From contig NC_019776.1 in NCBI RefSeq assembly GCF_000317675.1, positions 2,976,001 through 3,040,000 of the forward strand: a DNA stretch of 64,000 nt, in the 5' to 3' direction. This document shows, one piece after another, positions 10,087 to 18,705 of the stretch. Every line of letters begins with the position of its first letter. Within the stretch, counting starts at the first letter, position 1. The translations under genes were made by a program, and so were the position numbers. The stretch is from Cyanobacterium aponinum PCC 10605. Lineage in GTDB: Bacteria > Cyanobacteriota > Cyanobacteriia > Cyanobacteriales > Cyanobacteriaceae. Under the pieces are notes generated by a model. It saw only the letters and a program-made list of their open reading frames with translations. It was not told the origin of the DNA and made no database searches.

Positions 10087-10189
10087 AACCTGAGTTTTGG
10101 ATAAGCTGAAAGCATTATTATCTCGTAGTCAGAAAACCTTATAGCTTCTCAGAAATAAGAATGAAATTGCCTTAACCCGAACTAACGTT
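10087..10189 (+). repeat. 104-bp inverted-repeat-ended element, copy B
   Basis: About 94% identical to copy A at 8491-8594 and in the same orientation, about 1.6 kb apart. Ends are AACCTGAGTTTTGG and CCCGAACTAACGTT. Confidence 0.85.
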
Positions 10190-10442
10190 AAATAGTTAAA
10201 AATTAAGAATTAAGAATGAAAAACCACGAATACTTATTACTAATTTATTATTTATTACTTGTTTCCCCCTTTCCCCTCATCACCTCATCCCCCCATCACC
10301 TCATCACCCTAACACCTGCAACCTGCAACCTGACACCTGACACCTAACCTTATCGGATATTCTTGAACCAAACTGAGATTTTATTAACTTCCTTAACTTC
10401 CCCCTAACACCCCAACACCCTAACACCTCAACCATAAAACGA
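10190..10442. other. Intergenic repeat tract
   Basis: No gene. Contains AAGAATTAAGAAT units, C-rich CCCCTCATCACCTCAT units, ACCTGCA/ACCTGACA heptamers and, at about 10351-10380, a MITE-like terminus (TATTCTTGAACCAAACTGAG). Confidence 0.65.
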
Positions 10443-11843
10443 CTATTGAGCAAGTCTGGTAGGTAACAAATCCTGTCTGACTAAATCATCATAGGTTTCT
10501 CTACGAATAATTAAACTGCTTTCGCCTTCATTAACTAAAACTGCGGCGGGTCTGCCAATACGGTTATAATTAGAAGCCATACTATAGTTATAAGCCCCTG
10601 TGGCAAATACAACTAAAATATCATTGGGGTTAGTATCTGGTAATTGAATATCTTTAATCAGAATATCCCCTGATTCGCAGTGTTTTCCAGCTACAGTAAC
10701 AGTTTCACTATGTTCTTGATCCATTTTAGATGCGATCGCCATTTGATACAAGGATTGATAGGTAATCGGGCGAGGATTATCTGACATTCCCCCATCAACA
10801 GAAATATAAGTTCTCACATCAGGGATTACCTTTTTTCCGCCCACCGTATAAGCAGTAATACAAGAAGTGGCTACCATAGAGCGTCCGGGTTCAGCAATTA
10901 ACTTGGGTAAAGCTAAACCTCTTTCTTCACAGGCTTTAGTTACTGCGGTGGCAACGGTTTTAACCCAATCGGCAATACTTGGAGGATCATCAGATTCAGT
11001 ATAACGAATTCCTAAACCACCGCCCACATTTAACTCAGTGAGGGGTAAACCATAGTCAAGGGCTTTTTTAAACCAATCTGCCAACACACCGCCTAAATCA
11101 TTGTGAGGCTCAAGTTCAAAAATTTGTGAACCGATATGGGCGTGTAAACCAATACACTCAATGAAATTTTGTTCTTTGATGAAAGTGAAAACAGCCTCTA
11201 ATTGATTTAAGTCAAAACCAAATTTGCTGTCAATACTACCAGTGCGGATATATTCATGGGTATGACATTCGATACCGGGGGTTAAACGAATTAAAATTTT
11301 CGCTGATTGTTCTTTTTTGGCAGTTAATTGAGCAAGAGTTTCTAATTCTAACCAATTATCAACTATAATTTTACATCCTGCATCGATAGCTAGTTCTAAT
11401 TCTGCTATGGATTTATTATTTCCGTGAAGATAAATTTTTTCCTTGATGTCATCCCCATTATAACCACTCATTTCTAAGGCTTTGGTTGTGGTGAAAAGCT
11501 CTCCTCCCGAAACTACGTCAAAACCAATACCTTCACTGGCAAGAATACTCACAATTGCCATACAACTCCACGCTTTGGAGGCATAAATAACCTGAGACTC
11601 TCCAGGGTAATATTCCTTAAAAGCATCCCGATATTGAATGGCACAGGTGCGCAATGTTTTTTCATCCAGAATGTATAAAGGAGAGCCATACTGCTTAACT
11701 AAATCTACTACATCACAACCACCAATTTCGAGGTGATTTTTATCGTTAATTTTTGCTGTGAGGGGTAATAATCTTTGATTGGGAGAAGGTGAGTTAGAGG
11801 AATTGACCAATTTTTCACCGCTTAATTTTTCCGTTAATAGCAT
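10443..11843 (-). CDS. lysA: Diaminopimelate decarboxylase
   Basis: PLP-dependent decarboxylation of meso-diaminopimelate to L-lysine, the last lysine step. 466 aa, group IV decarboxylase fold. QVIYASKAWSC carries the PLP lysine, HAHIGSQIFE and GGGLGIRYTESD bind cofactor, EPGRSMVA and CESGDILIKD provide the phosphate-binding and active-site Cys segments, and ATGAYNYSMASNYN is the typical C-terminal signature. Monocistronic by spacing. The 3' flank is filled with repeats. Confidence 0.96.
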   Translation of the reverse strand: MLLTEKLSGEKLVNSSNSPSPNQRLLPLTAKINDKNHLEIGGCDVVDLVKQYGSPLYILDEKTLRTCAIQYRDAFKEYYPGESQVIYASKAWSCMAIVSILASEGIGFDVVSGGELFTTTKALEMSGYNGDDIKEKIYLHGNNKSIAELELAIDAGCKIIVDNWLELETLAQLTAKKEQSAKILIRLTPGIECHTHEYIRTGSIDSKFGFDLNQLEAVFTFIKEQNFIECIGLHAHIGSQIFELEPHNDLGGVLADWFKKALDYGLPLTELNVGGGLGIRYTESDDPPSIADWVKTVATAVTKACEERGLALPKLIAEPGRSMVATSCITAYTVGGKKVIPDVRTYISVDGGMSDNPRPITYQSLYQMAIASKMDQEHSETVTVAGKHCESGDILIKDIQLPDTNPNDILVVFATGAYNYSMASNYNRIGRPAAVLVNEGESSLIIRRETYDDLVRQDLLPTRLAQ

Positions 11844-12075
11844 TTACTAGATGTTATTTTTTCTATAATAGTAAGTTTATTTGTTTAACCTCTCATTTTA
11901 ACTGAATTTTGATACGATTAGACTCTTTCTTGAATTCCTTTTTCTACCATAAACCCAGATTTTAATCTTGCAATAGTACACAGAAACTAAGTGAAAATAG
12001 CAAATATGAGGTGTCAGATTAAATGATTTTTAATTCTTTTTCCCTTGAGCAACAAATAGGATTTTAACAATTTTA

Positions 12076-12819
12076 TTAATAATTTTTCATTGCTAATTTA
12101 TGGTTAACAGAATGCTCTAATGATGACCAAAAGCTAAGTATTTGATTACCTAATAATTTTGCTTGAAAATAGTGAAAAAAATGTTCTCCGTTTGGACATT
12201 GCCAGATATAATCTTCGGGTTTAAGATAAGATTTCCATTTTTCAATTTCAGACCAAAAAACCACTTGATCATCATTACTACCTGATACCATCAAAGGATA
12301 AGCAGTTTTTTCTACAGAAAAATAATCACATTTTCGATATAAAGAATGAGGAGAAAGAGAGTAAATTAGTGCTTTTTTAAGAATTTTTACTAAAGATTTT
12401 TGATAATAAAAATTACGATACCCGAATAAATATTTAGCTAAATGAGTTAAAATTGCTTCTTGATTACATTTAAAATGATTTCGTAATAAATAATAATAAC
12501 TTACCCAGTCTAAAGCTGGATTAATTCCTACCCCTAAAAGAGTTAAAGATTTTACCTTTTCTGGATACTTGTTCGCATACTGCAACCCTAATAGTCCACA
12601 AGTACTATGACCTACTAAATGAACGGGTTTTTTCACCATTTCCAGATAATTATTCAAAAATTCGATCGCTAAATCAAGGGAGGTGGTTTCATCTTCTGTT
12701 AGTTGATATTCCCATTGACCAATGCTGACATATTGCGATAAATATTTAATTACTGGTAAATTAAAACGCATTAGGTAAGGATTTGTGCTTAACCAGAGTA
12801 TATCAGGATTTTTATACAT
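12076..12819 (-). CDS. Alpha/beta hydrolase
   Basis: 247 aa, cytosolic. The nucleophile elbow is LVGHSTCGLLGLQ (GHSxxG). An acidic residue within SGSNDDQVVF and a late His in PNGEHFFHY could complete a catalytic triad. The strand before the elbow (KKPVHLVGHS) is typical of the fold. The N-terminus is short, starting close to the first core strands. No neighbour suggests a substrate; esterase or lipase activity is possible but unassigned. Confidence 0.75.
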   Translation of the reverse strand: MYKNPDILWLSTNPYLMRFNLPVIKYLSQYVSIGQWEYQLTEDETTSLDLAIEFLNNYLEMVKKPVHLVGHSTCGLLGLQYANKYPEKVKSLTLLGVGINPALDWVSYYYLLRNHFKCNQEAILTHLAKYLFGYRNFYYQKSLVKILKKALIYSLSPHSLYRKCDYFSVEKTAYPLMVSGSNDDQVVFWSEIEKWKSYLKPEDYIWQCPNGEHFFHYFQAKLLGNQILSFWSSLEHSVNHKLAMKNY

Positions 12820-13146
12820 TTTACTAAAAACTTATTGAAAAAAAAGTATTAGCAAAGGATAAATCGTTATTATACCCTCATGCTTAATACTCAGTAACCG
12901 ATTCTTATTGAAAACTTTTGGCATCAATTTGTTGATAACTAGCATAACTAATATCCTGATTTATTGCAAGTTATTATCATTTATTTTTTATCAAAGTAAT
13001 CATGAAACCGAGTATAAACAAATGAAGAGACTGAAAAAAGATAAATTTAAGAAGAATTTTGGGATCAAGAATAAAAAAATAGCGTCATAACTGATATAGT
13101 TTGCCGTAAGATTGAATATTTAACTGATTGAATTGAGGAGTGTAAT
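12820..13146. other. AT-rich spacer without convincing gene
   Basis: A 60-codon TTG-initiated frame at 12908-13090 has no recognisable family and a poor start context, so I do not call it. The end of the spacer contains GAGGAG, the likely ribosome binding site for the gene at 13147. Confidence 0.55.
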
Positions 13147-13551
13147 ATGAATTCTAATTTATCATTAAAAACCAGACAAAGAAGACGAGACTATCAAGAA
13201 TCTATCTCTCAAAATCGAGCCTTAAAGCAACAACAGAGACGACAAAAACGCTTAAACACAGAAAAAGCGATCGAAACTGGTTTAAAAATGACCGTTAATA
13301 TCAGTATTACTATTATTGCATTTTTTAGTGTGAAACAATTACTACCCTATCATTTAGCACAACAGGCAAAATTAGCTGAGATAGATGGAGAAATCGCCAA
13401 AATAAAACCCCGTGTGGAGAAGTTAGAGGAAGATTTTGGTAATACTTTCGATCCAAAATTAACCCGCAAGGTTATTGAAAAAAATACTTATAAAGCTGAT
13501 CCGAATTTGAGTCCTATTTTTTTTATCGATAAGAAACAACAAGACAATTAA
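13147..13551 (+). CDS. Conserved-type single-pass membrane protein, function unknown
   Basis: 134 aa. Residues 1-45 are strongly basic and Gln/Arg-rich (RQRRRDYQES and KQQQRRQKRLN). One hydrophobic segment lies at about 54-66, followed by a predicted coiled coil (LAEIDGEIAKIKPRVEKLEEDFG). A good SD (GAGGAG) precedes the ATG. The layout, a basic cytosolic tail, one helix and a coil, is seen in small cyanobacterial envelope proteins, but I do not recognise the family. No operon partner. Confidence 0.6.
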   Translation: MNSNLSLKTRQRRRDYQESISQNRALKQQQRRQKRLNTEKAIETGLKMTVNISITIIAFFSVKQLLPYHLAQQAKLAEIDGEIAKIKPRVEKLEEDFGNTFDPKLTRKVIEKNTYKADPNLSPIFFIDKKQQDN

Positions 13552-13574
13552 GGATGAAGAAAAGAGCAAGGGGT

Positions 13575-13611
13575 AAACCCCCCTTTATCCCCCTTCGAGA
13601 GGGGGGAGGGC
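13575..13611. repeat. C6/G6 hairpin repeat, copy 2
   Basis: AAACCCCCCTTTATCC, then CCCTTCGAGAGGGGGGAGGG; a strong stem 23 bp after the preceding stop. Confidence 0.75.
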
Positions 13612-13642
13612 AAAAGTGTTTAATTAATTTTGAATTAACACG

Positions 13643-13673
13643 AACTCCGTTCACGACTGAAAGGAGTGTACGA
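13643..13673. repeat. 31-bp dispersed repeat (pair 1)
   Basis: Begins AACTCCGTTCAC and ends GTGTACGA. Matches 25875-25905 at 29 of 31 positions. Both copies lie just after a C6/G6 hairpin. Confidence 0.8.
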
Positions 13674-13770
13674 ACCCAGCGAATTTCCCGAACTCGTTTC
13701 TCCCTAACATCCCAATACCCCAATAATACCCTAAGCCCCAATTTTCCACTCCCTGACATCAAGGAAAAAA

Positions 13771-14829
13771 TTAAGCTAATACTGCTTCGGGGGATTCCCA
13801 ACGATTTAAAGTTTTACCAATAACAGATAATTCCTGCATTACTTGAGCAAATCTATCAGGAGTCAAAGATTGAGGACCATCTGATAAGGCTTTTGCAGGG
13901 TTAGGATGTACTTCTATCATCAAAGAATCTGTACCTGCCGCGATCGCAGCCATTGCCATACTAGGAACGTATTCTGCCTTACCAGTACCATGACTAGGAT
14001 CAATCATAATCGGTAAGTGAGTTAGAGAACGTAAAACGGGAATTACAGACAAATCAAGGACATTACGAGCATATTCTCGATCGAAAGTACGAATACCACG
14101 TTCACAAAGGATTACATTAGAATTACCCCCTGCTAAAATGTATTCTGCCGCCATTAACCATTCACTAATAGTTGCCGACATTCCTCTTTTTAAGAGAACA
14201 GGTTTAGACTGAGCTCCAACTTTTTTCAAGAGAGAGAAATTTTGCATATTTCTTGCTCCCACCTGTAAGACATCCGCCACTTCAGCAATTTTATCTAAGT
14301 CAGCAGTATCCATGACTTCTGTGATAATTCCTAATCCCGTTGCTTCTCTCGCCGCCGCTAATAATTCTAAAGCACTTTCCCCATGTCCCTGAAAAGCATA
14401 AGGAGAGGTTCTTGGTTTATAAGCACCACCTCTAAGAAACTTTGCCCCTGCCGCTTTGACTCGTTTTGCGGTTTCAACAATCATTTCCTCATTTTCTACC
14501 GAACAAGGACCTGCTACCACTACCACAGGATGATTTAAACCAAAAACTACATCGCCATTAGGAGTAGGTACAACTACATCGCTAGGTTGTCCATGACGAT
14601 AATCTAAACTGGCTCTTTTGAAAGGTTGTTCAACTCTTAAAACACTTTCAATCCAAGGACTAATTTCTTGAATTTGTTCAGGATTTAGGGAAGCAGTTTC
14701 TCCCACTAAACCAATTACAACTTTGTGTTGTCCAACGATTTTTTCAGGTGTTAAACCCCATGTTGCCAATTCATCACTTACACGAGTGATTTCTGGTTCT
14801 GGAGTCCCCACTTTCATTACAACAATCAT
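13771..14829 (-). CDS. aroF: 3-deoxy-7-phosphoheptulonate synthase (DAHP synthase)
   Basis: Condenses phosphoenolpyruvate and erythrose-4-phosphate, the first shikimate-pathway step. 352 aa. An N-terminal ferredoxin-like regulatory domain (residues 1-70) precedes a TIM barrel with VVAGPCSVENEEM, RGGAYKPRTSPYAFQG (substrate-binding KPRTSPY), LLKRGM and IDPSHGTGK. This N-terminal extension marks the AroF/AroA-I-beta type. The pathway enzyme chorismate synthase (aroC) is at 27 kb, unlinked. The stop is preceded by repeat-rich DNA. Confidence 0.95.
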   Translation of the reverse strand: MIVVMKVGTPEPEITRVSDELATWGLTPEKIVGQHKVVIGLVGETASLNPEQIQEISPWIESVLRVEQPFKRASLDYRHGQPSDVVVPTPNGDVVFGLNHPVVVVAGPCSVENEEMIVETAKRVKAAGAKFLRGGAYKPRTSPYAFQGHGESALELLAAAREATGLGIITEVMDTADLDKIAEVADVLQVGARNMQNFSLLKKVGAQSKPVLLKRGMSATISEWLMAAEYILAGGNSNVILCERGIRTFDREYARNVLDLSVIPVLRSLTHLPIMIDPSHGTGKAEYVPSMAMAAIAAGTDSLMIEVHPNPAKALSDGPQSLTPDRFAQVMQELSVIGKTLNRWESPEAVLA

Positions 14830-14962
14830 ATTAAACTACCATTTATTAATTGACTACGGTGAAAATTCGGTTAAGGGTTATGCGTTTATAACAGCTTAAT
14901 TTGGTCAGGATAGTTGACAAAGAAGAAATTAAAAGGCAGATATTCACTTTAGTAATACCTTG

Positions 14963-15448
14963 TTATTCTTCATTCAGAGATTTTTGTCGATTATTTCTCC
15001 AAGCCGAAGTAAATCTGCCAAAATTGAGGACAAATTCAGACCATCCCCACCAACTACCAACTCTTTCTTCATCCCAAGACGTTGAAAGAATACCATAACT
15101 TAAACCTAACACACCCAAACCAAATAAACCCATACTAACCAACAAAACTGCTGTATTTGGTATCTTGAACCACTCCTGACTAACAATGGCATAAAAAGCA
15201 AAGAAGGAGAAAATACCCATAGCCGTGGGAATACCACTAAAAACAGCCATTCTTCTTACCATTCTTTTACTAACCACTTCGGGAATCCCTTGAAGGGAGT
15301 TACCACCTTTGTTTGATTTTGCCACCTTAGACTCAGTCTGATTTCGTTGAGTTTCTTTTGGTTGACTTAAATTTTTGTCGTTAACTTTTTTATTCTTAGA
15401 CTTTTTTGGTTCAAAGGGTAAAGAGTTTCTATTTGCGGGAGATGGCAT
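14963..15448 (-). CDS. PAM68-family photosystem II assembly protein
   Basis: 161 aa. A basic, disordered N-terminus (residues 1-65, Lys/Asn/Gln rich) precedes two membrane helices (about 68-92 and 98-124) and the conserved STSWDEERVGSWWGWSEF segment that marks PAM68/DUF3464. In Synechocystis the homologue Sll0933 acts with ribosomes and Ycf48 in PSII (CP47) assembly. It lies 21 bp downstream of rpsO on the same strand, almost surely co-transcribed, as known in other cyanobacteria. Confidence 0.9.
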   Translation of the reverse strand: MPSPANRNSLPFEPKKSKNKKVNDKNLSQPKETQRNQTESKVAKSNKGGNSLQGIPEVVSKRMVRRMAVFSGIPTAMGIFSFFAFYAIVSQEWFKIPNTAVLLVSMGLFGLGVLGLSYGILSTSWDEERVGSWWGWSEFVLNFGRFTSAWRNNRQKSLNEE

Positions 15449-15469
15449 AATAAAATTTACGATAAGATT

Positions 15470-15739
15470 TTAACCACGAATACCGAGCTTTTTAATTAAC
15501 TCTTGATAATCTTGAGGTCTTTGTCTCTTAATGTAACCTAATAAACGTTTTCTTTGACCAATTAATTTTAACAATCCACGACGAGAGGAATGATCTTTTT
15601 TGTTAATTTTTAGGTGTTCTGTTAATTGACTAATTCTGGCACTGAGTAAAGCAACTTGCAAGGCAGAAGAACCAGTATCAGTTTCGTGAATTTGATATAG
15701 ACCAATAATTTCTTGTTTTTTCTCTTGGGTTAAACTCAT
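15470..15739 (-). CDS. rpsO: 30S ribosomal protein S15
   Basis: 89 aa, the normal length. The characteristic core reads [19 protein letters not shown], then [19 protein letters not shown] and [14 protein letters not shown]. It binds 16S rRNA early in small-subunit assembly. First gene of an rpsO-pam68 unit. Confidence 0.98.
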   Translation of the reverse strand: MSLTQEKKQEIIGLYQIHETDTGSSALQVALLSARISQLTEHLKINKKDHSSRRGLLKLIGQRKRLLGYIKRQRPQDYQELIKKLGIRG

Positions 15740-15901
15740 TTTTACTTTTAAAAGTTTAAATACTGCAATCTATGATTATATCATAAACCGATTTTAATTA
15801 GGAACAGTTTAAGTTCAGAATAATATTATTAATTATCAAATATTAACTATTCTCTCTTTCCCAAATCTGCTAACATAACCAAGCAAACTACAACAATCAG
15901 G

Positions 15902-16603
15902 TTAACTATTTTCAATTTCAAACTTGTAACCAACTCCCCTAACAGTGGAAATATGACGAGTAGCCTCAGAATCTAATTCAATTTTACGGCGAATTTGTCC
16001 AATATGAACATCTACCACTCGATTATCTCCCATAGGATTGCTTTGCCAGACGTTATTTACTAAATCTTCTCGACTCCATACTCGATTGGGATTACTGGCT
16101 AAAAAATATAATAAGTCAAATTCAAGGCTTGTTAAAGTAATTGACTGAGTTTTTACTTTTACCTCTCTGGTTTCTGGATTAATAACTAAATCACCAAAAT
16201 CAAGAGTTTCTCCCCCTACGCTTTTAATTATTCTTCGACGACGTAAGATGGCTTGTATTCTGAATTCTAATTCTTCTAAATCAAAAGGTTTTGTTAAATA
16301 ATCATCCGCCCCTGTGGAAAAACCTTTTTTCTTATCCTCCACATCCGTGCGACTGGTAAGCATTAATACGAATACATCATTATTTTCTTGCATTTCTGCA
16401 CAAAGATTATATCCAAGAGTGTCAGGTAAATTAATATCAAGAATTACTAAATCTGGATGAAAATGTTTGAAAATATCTCTTGCTTTTTGTCCATCATTGG
16501 CATATTCAACTAAATATTGCTTTTGCCTAAGAAAACGAGTTATTAAATTAGTGATATGAATATCGTCATCAACTACCAATATTTTTGCTAAAACTACTTC
16601 CAT
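15902..16603 (-). CDS. OmpR-family response regulator
   Basis: 233 aa. The receiver domain (about 6-120) has DDD acidic pocket residues, the phospho-acceptor Asp in DLVILDINLP, the LTSRTD Thr/Ser switch and KPF Lys. A winged-helix C-terminal domain (about 130-230) ends RHISTVRGVGYKFE. The segment TSRTDVEDKKKGFSTGADDYLTKPF-type resembles NblR-like cyanobacterial regulators, but I am not certain enough to name it. No cognate kinase is adjacent. The spacer upstream is long enough for its own promoter. Confidence 0.87.
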   Translation of the reverse strand: MEVVLAKILVVDDDIHITNLITRFLRQKQYLVEYANDGQKARDIFKHFHPDLVILDINLPDTLGYNLCAEMQENNDVFVLMLTSRTDVEDKKKGFSTGADDYLTKPFDLEELEFRIQAILRRRRIIKSVGGETLDFGDLVINPETREVKVKTQSITLTSLEFDLLYFLASNPNRVWSREDLVNNVWQSNPMGDNRVVDVHIGQIRRKIELDSEATRHISTVRGVGYKFEIENS

Positions 16604-16909
16604 TTTTTGTTTTCTTATCTATTAGGGAGAAAAATATCATCAAAAAGATTTACGTTACCGAAAGAGTGGCTTGTAAGTTTACACACTTCAGATATCAGTA
16701 ATTTCACTGAATTTACACTGAATTTTTTATAATCTCTATCTAACAATCCTACCCCATAAGTTTCCCGAAAAGAAACTAATTGTTAATTTTCCGCTTATTG
16801 AGTTGATCTGTTTGAATATAATAAGTAGTGTTATCTTGAAATAATCATCTAAAAATTTATTAACTTTTTTCTCGCTAACTTAAATCAATATCAGGAATTG
16901 GAGGAGTAA
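16604..16909. other. Divergent promoter region
   Basis: Separates the response regulator (minus) from the CPP1-like gene (plus). It holds an inverted repeat at 16759-16777 (AGTTTC, 7-nt loop, GAAACT), and GGAGGAG before 16910. No gene. Confidence 0.5.
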
Positions 16910-17545
16910 ATGAGTATGAGTGAGTTGAATCCTTATGAACTATTAGGAGTAAAGGAGGATGCTTCTTTTGAAGAGATACAAAAAGCTAAAAAAAAGTTGA
17001 AGGATAAATACGAAAATAACCCTCAACAACTGGAAAATATCGAGGTTGCTTATGATGCTATCATTATGCAAAGGTTACGTTTAAGACAGGAAGGAAAAAT
17101 AAAAGTACCTGAACAAATTCGCTTTCCTGAAAAAACTGTAGAACCGAAAAAAGTGACAGTTATTTCTAATGCTCAAAAGAAAGCAAATATTTCTCTCTGG
17201 TTTAATAATCTAATTGATCAACCTTCTGGAAAAGAAATATTAATCAATAGTTCAATTTTTTTAGTTTTAATAGTTATTAGTATTTTTAATAATAGTAGTG
17301 AAACTTTACCTCTACTTTTAACGGTGGGAGTAGGTACTAGTTTTGCTGTTTTATATCGTAAACAAAGAGCTTTTTGGCGTTCTGTAGGGATAACTTTTAT
17401 TACTTTTATTGTTGGTATTTGTCTGGCAAATGTTATTTTTAGCTTATCTCTTAATACTGGATTTAATTTAAGTCTTTCTGCAGAACAATTTGCTTCTTTA
17501 TTTACTTTTTGTTTACTCTGGTTAGTTAGCAATTTTACTCGCTAA
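16910..17545 (+). CDS. CPP1-like (J-like domain) membrane protein
   Basis: 211 aa. Residues 5-65 form a degenerate DnaJ-like domain (NPYELLGVKEDASFEEIQKA) without the HPD motif. Residues about 115-211 hold three or four membrane helices. This architecture matches the CPP1-like family, whose plant member, chaperone-like protein of POR1, stabilises protochlorophyllide oxidoreductase. A second in-frame ATG at 16916 has slightly better spacing to GGAGGAG. Role in pigment synthesis is by homology only. Confidence 0.85.
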   Translation: MSMSELNPYELLGVKEDASFEEIQKAKKKLKDKYENNPQQLENIEVAYDAIIMQRLRLRQEGKIKVPEQIRFPEKTVEPKKVTVISNAQKKANISLWFNNLIDQPSGKEILINSSIFLVLIVISIFNNSSETLPLLLTVGVGTSFAVLYRKQRAFWRSVGITFITFIVGICLANVIFSLSLNTGFNLSLSAEQFASLFTFCLLWLVSNFTR

Positions 17546-17669
17546 TTTTTTCTGGTTAAAATTAATTGGTAATTATCGTAATTACCTTTTAACTTTTGCC
17601 TTTTTTAATATTACTTATTACTTATTTTTTATTTAGATACAAACTAATAATCCATTGGTTATTAAGGGA

Positions 17670-18587
17670 TTAATTATGAATTGTGCCGTCAGGCATTATT
17701 GTGCCTTTTAAGTTGCAAGTTTCTATGTTAGTTCCTGTCAGATTAGCTTTTTCTAGGTTTGCTTTTCTTAAATCACAGTGATCTAATTTGGCATAAACTA
17801 AAGAAGAATTAATTAGATTGGCTTTTTTTAAGTTGGCATTGGTTAAGTTAACATGACTTAAATTGGCTTGTGCAAGGTTCGCTTTTTTTAAGTTGGAATT
17901 TTGTAAATCACTACCTTCTAAATCGGCGTGAAAAAGATTTGCTTTGATTAAATTTACTCCTTTTATTTCGGCGTTAATTATTCTTGTTTCACTTAAGTTT
18001 GCTTGGGATAAATTTGTGATTTCTTTTTTGCTTTTACTACTTAAATTTGCCTCTGTTAAATCTGCTTGAGATAGATTTGCTTTGTGTAAGTTTGTGGCGG
18101 TTAAATTCGTTTGAATTAATTTGGCAGATATAAGATGCGATCGAGATAAATTACTTTTATTTAGTGTACTATAGCTTAAGTTGGCATTATTTAATTGAGC
18201 TTGGGAAAAATCACTATTACTGAAATTACTTCTTTTTAAATTACTATGGGATATGTTAGCTTGTTTAAAATTAGTTTTTATGGCTGTTGTATTTTCTAAA
18301 TTAACAAAAGATAAGTCAGCTTGATTAAAGTTTACTTGAGATATGTTATTGTTTTTTAAATTAGCCTTATGTAAGTTTGATGCTTTAAGATTTGCCTTTT
18401 GTAAATCAATTTTTTTCGAGTTAAAATGATATTTTTCTAAGTCACATTTTATACATTTATGATAGTTTTCTAACTTTAGTAGATCTTCTTTTTGATAAGC
18501 GTAAGCATTTAGGGTATTTTGACAGAAACAAAAAACGATACTTATTAAAAACACCAATATAGTTAATAGTTGTTTATTTTTGTTCAT
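17670..18587 (-). CDS. Exported pentapeptide-repeat protein
   Basis: 305 aa. An N-terminal signal peptide (about 1-30, ILVFLISIVFCFCQ core) is followed by roughly 45 A(D/N)LXX-type pentapeptides (ANLKASNLHKANLKNNNIS and so on) running almost to the C-terminus, which should fold as a right-handed quadrilateral beta-helix. CIKCD near residue 46 adds two cysteines, a start often seen in cyanobacterial pentapeptide proteins. Periplasmic or lumenal location is inferred. Function unknown. Confidence 0.88.
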   Translation of the reverse strand: MNKNKQLLTILVFLISIVFCFCQNTLNAYAYQKEDLLKLENYHKCIKCDLEKYHFNSKKIDLQKANLKASNLHKANLKNNNISQVNFNQADLSFVNLENTTAIKTNFKQANISHSNLKRSNFSNSDFSQAQLNNANLSYSTLNKSNLSRSHLISAKLIQTNLTATNLHKANLSQADLTEANLSSKSKKEITNLSQANLSETRIINAEIKGVNLIKANLFHADLEGSDLQNSNLKKANLAQANLSHVNLTNANLKKANLINSSLVYAKLDHCDLRKANLEKANLTGTNIETCNLKGTIMPDGTIHN

Positions 18588-18705
18588 AATATATAATGGA
18601 ATATCTAACTCTTTTGTTTTGTATGTTATATCATATTTTAAACCGATTTTTTTATATTATTAATAATTAGTAATATCTGCCATAGGTATAAAAGAAAAGA
18701 CAATA

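Noticed and set aside
8491-10189. True composite transposon around the binding-protein gene
   Set aside because: No transposase and no visible target duplication; kept only as a possible mobilised unit.
12908-13090. 60-codon ORF before the gene at 13147
   Set aside because: TTG start, no SD, and no recognisable family; likely chance in AT-rich DNA.
13554-13823. Open frames on both strands over 13.5-13.8 kb
   Set aside because: They run through the C6/G6 hairpin and other repeats, and into the aroF 3' end; sequence content is repeat-derived.
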